Below are positions 8,233-14,332 of a stretch of 15,697 nucleotides of DNA, piece by piece (position 1 is the first letter of the stretch; the number at the start of each line of letters is the position of its first letter). Below the pieces are notes generated by a model. That model was not told the DNA's origin and did no database searches. It saw only the letters and a list, made by a program, of their open reading frames with translations. The translations under genes were made by a program, and so were the position numbers. This stretch comes from Candidatus Altimarinota bacterium (lineage in GTDB: Bacteria > Patescibacteriota > Gracilibacteria > BD1-5 > UBA6164): the NCBI GenBank assembly GCA_020631575.1, contig JAHDGX010000018.1:4242-19938 (forward strand), given 5' to 3'.

Positions 8233-8745
8233 ATTTTTTGATTCTTTGTCTTTTTTCTTTTTTTGCTTTGTCTGACAGTAGGGACATACTTTCCAGCCCT
8301 CTCTGATGATTTTGTGACACTCGTGACAGGTATCTTTGAGCGATGTTTTACAGCTTGGACATACTATGAAGTCAGCTTCGATATCACTACTACACTCAGG
8401 ACAGATAAGGGAATTGTCTTTTTGCTCGAGAGTTTCTTGGACGATACTCGTGAGAATGTCTAGATTTCACTCTATTTCAGCGCTACATCTATCGTATAAG
8501 CTCTTTCTTGGCCGAATTAAGAGGTAGAGAAATACTCCAAGTGGGGTGAAGAGTATCATTATAACGACGCAGAGAATTTGGTAAAGCCTACTCGAACTTC
8601 TCATAGCAATGTCTTTTGCCACCCATATGATAAGCGCAATCCAGACAACAAAAAAATACACCACAGCAAACTTGAGCATAGACTCAAGAGTGACAGAGTT
8701 CCATATTGGATTCATGACAGTTTCTACTGCTGGGTTATTTGACAT
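8215..8745 (-). CDS. Membrane protein with double zinc ribbon and poly-lysine tail
   Basis: 176 aa, ATG 8743-8745, one nt after the trmD stop, TAA 8215-8217, with one TGA=Gly (8467-8469). Two membrane helices (about 24-43 and 55-77), with WIALIIWVAKDIAMR between them, resemble the small PLDc_N-like two-helix modules common in bacteria. The cytoplasmic part has four CxxC pairs (C115/118, C129/132, C140/143, C154/157), which form two zinc ribbons of the DZR type. The tail KKKKDKESKNKKKKK is extremely basic and overlaps the transcription terminator. Function unknown. A zinc-stabilised membrane-tethered domain that contacts nucleic acid or acidic lipids is possible. It is third in the cmk-trmD operon. 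Confidence 0.7.
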
Positions 8746-8746
8746 A

Positions 8747-9394
8747 TTATCTGAGTTTAGATTGTTTCCACTTTTCTATTTCTTTATGATTTCCACTTCT
8801 GAGCACCTCAGGCACGAGATGTCAATGGAAATCTGCAGGTCGAGTATATACTGGATACTCTTTTTGTCTATCAAGTTTGATTGAAAAACTTTCTTCTTCA
8901 TGTGAGATAGAACTTCATAGTACTCAGGGCTTGAGCCTGATGAGAGAATCCATAAAGATCTGACTCGCTATCTCTCAGCCTGTGAGAATATACTCTCAGA
9001 TAGATATCTCGTAATCGACATACATATCGATGATACGTTGATCTATTCACTCATAGTGTCCACATATGATAATACACTCAGTTATATCTTTACTAAGTTG
9101 TTCACTGAGCTCTTGCCTCAGTAACTCTCAGCTTGGAGACATGTAGATGACAGGAAGCTTCCCACAACTCTCAAATATAGATTCTATAGCTCGCGAGAGA
9201 GGAGTAGGAGAGAGTACCTGCCCATGCATGCCAAATGCTTTATCATCGACATGTCATGAAGTGTCTTTTGCAAACTCATTGAGTTTATAGAGGCTGACTT
9301 CGAGAAGTCATTTTTCTCTCGCTTTTCAGATAATACTTGTCTCTAAAAAACTTGTAAATGCTTCAGGGAATATAGTTATGATATGAAATTTCAT
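8747..9394 (-). CDS. trmD: tRNA (guanine37-N1)-methyltransferase, divergent
   Basis: 215 aa (E. coli 255), shorter at the C-terminus. It methylates G37 next to the anticodon of some tRNAs using SAM, and prevents +1 frameshifting. Family motifs are in order: MKFHIITIFPEAF; DDKAFGMHGQVLSPTPL (52-66 region, one residue shorter than the usual GGGPGM loop); VIYMSPSGE (82-90); CGHYEGIDQR (111-120); the knot segment YEISIGEYILTGGE (128-141); RLKPGVLG (153-160); YTRP and VPEVLRSGNH (194-203). The residue aligned with the catalytic Asp169 of E. coli is Glu168 (EEESF), and the usual Arg in GRYEGID is His. Many glycines, including those in GHYEGID and GEYILTGGE, use TGA. The start overlaps the 3' end of cmk by 19 nt, so the two are probably coupled. 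Confidence 0.9.
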
Positions 9395-9915
9395 TTGTTT
9401 ATTGATGCAATAATATGTTCTACTATTTCCTCAGGAGAAATAGAGGTGGCATCGATACATATGTCAAAGTCTTCTTTTTTAGGTGGAAATACTATTTCTG
9501 GATATACTTGGTTGTACCTTTCAGCTAGTTCTTTTTCTCTAACAGAATTATTGTTGATAATTTTATCAATATCTCATCACTCTCTCTGATGTATTCGTTT
9601 GTATCTTTCTTCTACATCACAATCTAAGTATATTTTGAGACTATCTGGAATAAAATGCCACGCAAGCCTACTCTCAAATATAAAATCATCGTTTTCTTCT
9701 CCATATTTCTCAGTCTTTGTATCTAATTTCTTATCAAAATTTACATCATGTTTTGCTACTGTATTTTCAAATTCATAGAGACTCATTCATGCTTCTGCTG
9801 CATACTCACGGAACATGTTTCAGGTTGACATAAATGTGAGAGAGAGTTTTGTGGCAAGTAATTTTCATACTGTAGATGTACCACTTCCTGCAAGTCAGAA
9901 CATTGTTATTTTCAT
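9376..9915 (-). CDS. cmk: Cytidylate kinase, archaeal-type (COG1102-like)
   Basis: 179 aa under TGA=Gly, ATG 9913-9915 to TAA 9376-9378. It phosphorylates CMP/dCMP with ATP. Evidence: N-terminal P-loop GLAGSGTSTVGKLLA (residues 7-21), whose first Gly and G17 are TGA; LTFMSTGNMFREYAAEAGM, the NMP-binding segment; FIFESRLAWHF, corresponding to the 'viEgRLAgw' motif; and lid and C-terminal parts YKRIHQREGGD and REKELAERYNQVYP. This resembles the short archaeal CMP kinase family more than the longer E. coli Cmk. The Walker A Lys position (T13) is Thr, unlike GKT/S in most kinases. The end overlaps trmD: a TGA at 9391-9393 forms ATGA with the trmD start, but as glycine it extends the product by GNFIS to TAA. 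Confidence 0.8.
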
Positions 9916-9944
9916 TGAACTATTTTATAATATCTAATAGAAAG

Positions 9945-9950
9945 ATTATA
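9945..9950 (-). promoter_or_regulatory. -10 element of the cmk-trmD operon
   Basis: Perfect TATAAT on the minus strand, about 30 nt upstream of the cmk ATG. No good -35 is visible at 16-18 bp spacing, so only the -10 is called. Confidence 0.4.
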
Positions 9951-9974
9951 GGGAAATAGACTTGAAAAGGAAGG

Positions 9975-10475
9975 TTAAAATCGTTTGTTACTTCCAAAAT
10001 ACATATCTCAGCTTGCGGGAACCGGATCTCATACGACGAGACATGGATCATAGAGGAGTCAGCCGTCACAATTTACTGGGCCTCCTGATCATGGTTTTTC
10101 CACGCTTGGAGTTCCAAAGTTTCCATTTTTAGAAGCAATACTAGTATCCAATGCGTTACTGCTAGGATTATTTGATGCAGAGCTAAGAGCTGCAGTAGTC
10201 TGATGAGAATTTGTACTATTTTGGTTCTGAACGGTGAGATTCTCTTGTTGAGTTTCACTTTTATCTCTGCTCAGTTTCGAACTCTCTTTGGATATGAAAT
10301 CTGATCTTTCAAACACAACATCATATGTTTTTGTATTCCTCTCTATAGCCTCTTGCAAAAACTCTTCATAGCTTAAGGTTGAAGTAGGAGTTTTATTTTC
10401 AGTATCTCAAATAAAATACCAAGCTCAATAGAGCACGCTGGCAAAGAAAATCATAATACTTAAAAACTGAAACAT
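9975..10475 (-). CDS. Exported or membrane-anchored Ser/Thr/Asn-rich protein, unknown function
   Basis: 166 aa, ATG 10473-10475, TAA 9975-9977. I do not recognise a family. Residues 1-22 form a hydrophobic segment with little positive charge before it, serving as an uncleaved anchor or signal peptide. A charged helical stretch (about 35-75) follows, with YEEFLQEAIERN and SSKLSRDKSETQQ. A low-complexity Ser/Thr/Asn/Gln-rich linker spans about 76-128. A Gly/Pro-rich C-terminus holds two cysteines (C136, C145) that could pair outside the cell. TGA=Gly occurs at residues 17 and 23 and at least five times in the C-terminal part (GLLYDPCLVVGDPVPASGD), which would be cut off under the standard code. 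A weak AGAAG lies 6 nt before the start. It is probably surface exposed. No neighbour suggests a partner. Confidence 0.6.
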
Positions 10476-10503
10476 TTTTACTTCTAATAATTAATATAAA
10501 TAT

Positions 10504-10530
10504 ATTTTACAATTTTATATAAAAAGTCAA
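10504..10530 (-). promoter_or_regulatory. Promoter of the exported Ser/Asn-rich protein gene
   Basis: Minus strand: TTGACT (10525-10530), 15-bp spacer, TAAAAT (10504-10509). The surrounding bases are very A/T-rich, so the exact -10 is uncertain. Confidence 0.4.
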
Positions 10531-10539
10531 TAATATATT

Positions 10540-10567
10540 TTGACATTTGATGACTATTCTATATTAT
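10540..10567 (+). promoter_or_regulatory. Promoter of the putative non-coding RNA
   Basis: Perfect TTGACA (10540-10545), 16-bp spacer, TATTAT (10562-10567), predicting a start near 10574. It is one of the strongest promoter matches in the window, and no convincing open reading frame follows it. It is back-to-back with the minus-strand promoter of the neighbouring gene. Confidence 0.65.
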
Positions 10568-10573
10568 CAGCAA

Positions 10574-10975
10574 ACTACTTTATACTCCAGGGAATCCCAA
10601 GCCCTTTAGAGTGGTAGGAGAGCTAAGGCTTTCCCTAAGCTGCTTGCTTTGCTTTGTTCGGTACTCCGCATCGCAAGCAGCTCGAGATTCTTATGCTGCC
10701 GAAGGCAACTATTGGTTACGTGATCATGTGTCCCCAATCCATGATTACTCAATAGTCGGCACCATAGAGTCAGTCATCTCCTTCCTCGTCCTGCCAAGGA
10801 TATAACAAGGATGGTGGCTGGCACTAATACCAGATGATATAGTTCCTAGTCTACTGCTCACGGAACTTAGGTTACCCTGTATCATCGACACACTTCTAGT
10901 CGAGCTCGGATACTCTGTATCTTTGTATGCTCCTAGATGTTCGAAAAAAGGCCTCGCTTTATGCGAGGTCTTTTT
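10574..10975 (+). ncRNA. Putative ~400-nt structured non-coding RNA, family not recognised
   Basis: A 515-nt gap between two minus-strand genes. It has higher G+C than its flanks, a strong plus-strand promoter at one end and an intrinsic terminator at the other. Stems visible on the plus strand: a 10-bp perfect stem 10638-10647/10673-10682; a compound hairpin 10697-10761 built of TGCCGA/TCGGCA, a one-sided AGGCAA bulge, CTATTG/CAATAG and a 9-bp stem 10720-10728/10740-10748 with an 11-nt loop; AGTTCC/GGAACT 10841-10846/10862-10867; and GATAC/GTATC 10909-10913/10917-10921. The size fits RNase P RNA or tmRNA. However, I cannot find the GAGGAAAGUC or ACAGA core of RNase P, nor the T-loop, CCA end or tag of tmRNA, on either strand. 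Divergent rnpB/ssrA or a new RNA class remain open. Confidence 0.55.
10945..10975. terminator. Bidirectional terminator between ncRNA and PurC-like gene
   Basis: Stem: A-run 10945-10949, then GGCCTCGC 10950-10957, loop TTTAT, then GCGAGGTC 10963-10970 (one G-U pair), T-run 10971-10975. It serves the plus-strand RNA and, read in reverse, the PurC-like gene ending at 10991. Confidence 0.82.
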
Positions 10976-10990
10976 CATATTGTATTTCTT

Positions 10991-12109
10991 CTATACAGCT
11001 TTGAGTAGATATCATACATCGCTTGAGAATCTTTCAGAGAGTGCTAAAGCTGTTGGGATATATATGACATTTGTAGTCTCTACAGCTGCCTGATTATTAA
11101 ATGTTTTACGTTCTTCATCAAATGGAGTACCATCTCTTGTCATTACTATATCCCTATAGTACTGTTTTCCTGAATGTCATGCTTGCAGTATCATAGAGAC
11201 TTGTTCAGGAGAAGTAGAGAGGAGATCTCACAGGTCTTGTCAGAGAGCATCGGTTTCAAACTGATATTTTCTTCCATCTACTAGAACTGTTTGGAGATTC
11301 ATATTTCTCAGAGCATCAAGCTCAAGTTCATCTCACAGTATGAGCTCTTTTTCAGCGTTGAGTCAGAGTTCGATTTTCCCGTCAGCATTGAGTCTTCCTA
11401 TAGAAGCATAGGTTTCTCACGTAACCTCTTGTACTTTTTGAGTGATTCATCGTATTTCTGATGCATATGCAGCGAATTGTTCCATAGCTCATACTAGTTC
11501 TTCATCGCTTACACTTTCATTTGCTTTGTTTGGTTTTATGACAGAACTATATGTTAGCTCTCTTCACTCTTTTGAGTGCATAAGTCTTGGTAGCCCCTTT
11601 TCATTTAAGAGGGGTTGAAAGCTATCATCCAGTACTAAAAATGGGTCATGAACTATTTCAGCATTTTCACATACAACTGACCATTTTAGGCAAGCTTCAT
11701 ACTTTACTTCATCGTACCTGGCTCAGATATCAACTATTCCGGGGTTTCTTTTTTCCCAGCTATTTCATTTTACATTATACTTTCGCCATATAACTTCAAA
11801 AGGAAGCATATCAAGCGACTCTTCAAGTGTTGTATTAGTATTGAGAACCCCTCTGTGACTCGTTTTTACTCAGGCTGCTTCAAGTCTTTTAAATAACAGC
11901 GCGCTTGAATACGCACTTGTTACTCACTTTTCAGGACTTATCCCAGTAAATTCTGGATCATCACCAGCTGTAATCACTCAGTTATGTCTCAGGGCCAATA
12001 CTCCACTTCATCTAGGAAATACATCCTTTGTTTTTCATGAATCAACAGCATTAGTACGAAGTTCTTCATTGTATTCAACTCAATCTAGATTAGATATTGA
12101 AAGTGACAT
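10991..12109 (-). CDS. SAICAR synthase (PurC)-like protein with C-terminal extension
   Basis: 372 aa, ATG 12107-12109, TAG 10991-10993, with about 19 TGA=Gly codons. Similarity to the PurC/SAICAR synthetase fold: SGKTKDVF (24-31), matching the KxKxVY ATP-loop; ITAGDDPEFTGISPEKGV (46-63), matching the 'TAgdg...gKG' segment; LFKRLEAAGVKTSH (72-85); PFEVIWRKYNVKGNSWEKR (103-121); HDPFL (154-158); and ADGKIELG...LILGDELELDALR (242-268), matching 'D.KfEfG...LaDEi.tPDs.R'. PurC joins aspartate to CAIR in purine synthesis. Typical bacterial PurC is about 235-300 aa. Here roughly 100 residues follow the DELELDALR motif, including GKQYYRDIVM, which recalls the family's 'DKqyvRd' segment. No other pur gene is in the window, and small-genome CPR bacteria often lack the pathway, so the true substrate is uncertain. 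Confidence 0.7.
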
Positions 12110-12139
12110 ATTTTATGTTTTAAATATTAAATTTAAAAT

Positions 12140-12167
12140 ATATTAAATATAATAGAGTTATTGTCAA
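12140..12167 (-). promoter_or_regulatory. Promoter of the PurC-like gene
   Basis: Minus strand: perfect TTGACA (12162-12167), 16-bp spacer, TAATAT (12140-12145). Leader about 24 nt in an A/T-only stretch with no Shine-Dalgarno site. Confidence 0.55.
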
Positions 12168-12284
12168 TAAAGAGTCTGTACGAGAGATAGGAGTTATCTT
12201 CTCTGATGGAGTTAATGGAGAGTTTGGACTAGTGATTGATGAAGTGAGGTTTTGTAGGTAGACATAATAAAAGTATATAAATAA

Positions 12285-12312
12285 TTGACTCTATTTATTT
12301 TTTATAGATAAT
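12285..12312 (+). promoter_or_regulatory. Promoter of nhaA
   Basis: TTGACT (12285-12290), 16-bp spacer, GATAAT (12307-12312). It is A/T-rich and looks like the host's other promoters, unlike the G+C-richer gene it serves. The 229 nt between the PurC-like start and nhaA hold nothing else I can support. Confidence 0.5.
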
Positions 12313-12342
12313 ATTTTTCGACATTTTCTGAGATTCCAGTGA

Positions 12343-12350
12343 AAGGGGAG
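12343..12350 (+). promoter_or_regulatory. Strong Shine-Dalgarno site of nhaA
   Basis: AAGGGGAG, 6 nt before ATG 12357. It is the best ribosome binding site in the window, where most genes have weak or none, and it fixes the start at ATG 12357 rather than the in-frame GTG at 12339. Confidence 0.75.
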
Positions 12351-12356
12351 AAAATA

Positions 12357-13577
12357 ATGTCCGGAAATCAAAATAAAACAGGAATTGTGAGATGGGATTC
12401 AAAGTTCCCAATCGTTATTCCGATGCTGATAGCGAGCCTAGCTCTCTATACAGCTAGCCACCAAAAGTGGCTTGGGAGTATTGGGTATGAGTATACCCAT
12501 CTACTTCACAACGACACCATTCACTATATCCTGCTGCTTTCTGGTCTTTGGGTCTTTTTCCTGAGACTTGGGGCAGAAATCAGCTTGAGTGAAGTTGCAA
12601 GAGCTGGGCCTTTGGTAATCGGTGCTATCCTGGGAGGAGTCTTCATTCCTCTTGGTTTTACAACAGGGCTCCTTTACGTGTTTGGAGGAGGTCTTGGATT
12701 TGCCGTTGCGCTCTACGCTTCGGCCGGAGCGATGGCTACCGATGTACCGATGGCTCTTGGCTCGGCAAGGGCAACAGAGAAAGTCGTCTCGACTGTCATG
12801 ATCACGGCACTTATGATTCTCGCGATTGGTGATGACTTGATTGGTGTCATTGCGATGACCGGTCTTTTTGCTGAAGGAATCGAGCAATTCAAGGTGCTTC
12901 TGGTCGAAGCAGTTGTGCTTTTCTTGCTTTGGATTGTCGGGCAGGATGGGGTGCTACGTCTGCGTTGGTGGGGACAAGAAGGAGACGAAAAGGAACATCA
13001 ACGTTACTTCGATTTCACGATTGTAAGCCCTGTGTTTTGGATTGTCGCTGCAGTCCTAAACACTGCTTACCTCGGGATGAACGGCATCGAACCAATCCTG
13101 GGTGGATGTCTCCCGCTTATCTTTGCTCCAAATGAGGTCAAACATCTGATCGTGGAAAAGACTGAAGCTCTTGCTCTTTGGCTTTTGATTCCCTTTGCGC
13201 TTGTTGCTGGGGGAGTCGATCTTGCCGATTCTAAGAGCTGGGGAATTTTCACACTCTTGGCGCTCATTGGTGGCTTTGGTGGTAAGATCATCGGCATCTT
13301 CTCTGGAGGCTGGATCGGTCGGGAGTTCGCGGAACTGGGGGAGTATCACAAGTCCCAGTTCTCCAATCTGTCGCTTTGGTCTATGGCAGCAGCTGGTGCC
13401 TGTAATGGTACTGTTGCGATCATCTTTGTCACGGTTGCTCAGAAAGGAGGGTTCATCCCTTATGAGATGGCTAATCAGATGAAGATTGGTTTCCTTCTAA
13501 CAGTGCCATGTTCATACCTCGCTAACTTCTTGCTTGTAGCTGCTTCGAAGCTGTTGCCAGTCGAGAAGAGAGCCTGA
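12357..13577 (+). CDS. nhaA: NhaA-type Na+/H+ antiporter, apparently horizontally acquired
   Basis: 406 aa if TGA 13575-13577 ends it. About eleven hydrophobic segments. NhaA-family (PF06965) marks: FFLRLGAEISL ('FF..vGlEi'), GAMATDVPMALG (the ATD of TM4), ILAIGDDLIGVIA (the paired Asp ion-binding site), LIPFALVAGGVDL ('FAlanaGv') and GACNGTVAIIF. It exchanges Na+ for H+ across the inner membrane. Base use differs sharply from its neighbours: about half G+C, CGN arginine codons, GGN for every glycine and no internal TGA. Its terminal codon is TGA, which this host reads as Gly. The next in-frame stop is TAG at 13716-13718, beyond the transcription terminator, so reading through would add up to 47 residues or leave no stop on the mRNA. 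This suggests import from a standard-code donor. Assembly chimerism must be excluded. Confidence 0.88.
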   Translation: MSGNQNKTGIVRWDSKFPIVIPMLIASLALYTASHQKWLGSIGYEYTHLLHNDTIHYILLLSGLWVFFLRLGAEISLSEVARAGPLVIGAILGGVFIPLGFTTGLLYVFGGGLGFAVALYASAGAMATDVPMALGSARATEKVVSTVMITALMILAIGDDLIGVIAMTGLFAEGIEQFKVLLVEAVVLFLLWIVGQDGVLRLRWWGQEGDEKEHQRYFDFTIVSPVFWIVAAVLNTAYLGMNGIEPILGGCLPLIFAPNEVKHLIVEKTEALALWLLIPFALVAGGVDLADSKSWGIFTLLALIGGFGGKIIGIFSGGWIGREFAELGEYHKSQFSNLSLWSMAAAGACNGTVAIIFVTVAQKGGFIPYEMANQMKIGFLLTVPCSYLANFLLVAASKLLPVEKRA

Positions 13578-13634
13578 TACGAACAACAAGTTTTGCGACA
13601 TGATAAAGATGTTTGCGAAACTCAAAAGATTGAA

Positions 13635-13675
13635 TACCCCGGCCAATTGGCCGGGGTATTTCTTTTATTTCTTTT
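13635..13675 (+). terminator. Terminator of nhaA
   Basis: A 24-nt perfect palindrome TACCCCGGCC-AATT-GGCCGGGGTA (13635-13658), then TTTCTTTTATTTCTTTT. It is G+C-rich and one-directional, unlike the A/T-flanked two-way hairpins elsewhere in the window, so it probably came with the gene. Confidence 0.85.
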
Positions 13676-13685
13676 AATTATGATT

Positions 13686-14264
13686 TTATATCATAAAATA
13701 CACACTCAGTATAAGTAGAACAGCCATGGCTTTATTAATATATATTTCATACTTTGTTCCGAGGACTTGTTTTCATATAAAATCTCATAGAAGGAGCCAG
13801 ATTCATACAGCAAGAAATATAACAAGTGAGAATATAATTGCTGGAAGATAGAGGTACTCCACTCATACGAGCGTTATAGTACTCATAATCATAGCCCAGG
13901 CTTTAGGATTCATCCATTGGAAGAGAAACATTTCTAGAAAGTTTGTTTCTTTCACTGGAGAGATACTATTTTTATCTGTTTTCTCAGATTTGAATATCTT
14001 GTAGGCAAGATATAAGAGAAATGCTATCCCGAAATATTTTATAAACGTAAGTTTTTCAAGAAGTTCAATTCAAACATATGATGATATCAGTGAAAGTGCG
14101 AATACCATAAAAGGGAATCATAAACATATGCCAAGATACTCTGGAAGTGTTCTACGTATTCATTTTCTAATACTTCCAGATAAGACTACAAAATTATTTG
14201 GTCCAGGAGTTATCGCAGCGACTGCGCAGAGAACTATAAGAGCATAGAGTCATTCGTATTGCAT
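13686..14264 (-). CDS. LysE/RhtB-family amino acid exporter
   Basis: 192 aa, ATG 14262-14264, TAA 13686-13688, with TGA=Gly at several sites (residues 5, 35, 49, 64 and others). LysE family (PF01810) marks: an N-terminal membrane helix ending in AAITPGPNNFVVLSGSIRKG (17-36), with the diagnostic TPGPN followed by a glycine-led basic turn, and FLFQWMNPKAW (113-123), the second family signature before TM4. About six membrane helices in total. Family members export amino acids or small amines by proton exchange. The substrate cannot be predicted. It lies 69 nt downstream of dnaK on the same strand, separated by the dnaK terminator, and converges on nhaA. Confidence 0.88.
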
Positions 14265-14283
14265 AATTTAAAATTAGAAGAAT

Positions 14284-14312
14284 AAAAAAGACAGGCCTAT
14301 TACGGGCCTGCC
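14284..14312 (-). terminator. Terminator of dnaK
   Basis: Minus strand: GGCAGGCC (14305-14312), loop, GGCCTGTC (14290-14297) with one G-U pair, then a T-run from 14289 down to 14284. It starts about 20 nt after the dnaK stop. Confidence 0.8.
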
Positions 14313-14332
14313 ATAAAGAGTGGAAAGATATA

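Noticed and set aside
10574..10975. RNase P RNA, tmRNA, SRP RNA or group I intron
   Set aside because: GAGGAAGG and GACTAGA strings on the minus strand recall RNase P and group I core pieces, but the order and partner motifs are missing, and the promoter and terminator point to the plus strand.
10611..10978. Small open frames on both strands of the putative RNA region (plus 10611-10805, minus 10745-10978)
   Set aside because: No family resemblance and no ribosome sites. The minus frame begins inside the terminator hairpin, and pairing structure explains the region better.
12157..12261. Open stretch (plus strand) ending VIFSDGVNGEFGLVIDEVRF, vaguely like a PurC C-terminal piece
   Set aside because: No start codon, very short, and its first part overlaps the -35 of the PurC-like promoter. 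The resemblance is probably chance.
12339..12356. GTG 12339 as start of nhaA
   Set aside because: The strong AAGGGGAG site lies downstream of this GTG and at ideal distance from ATG 12357.
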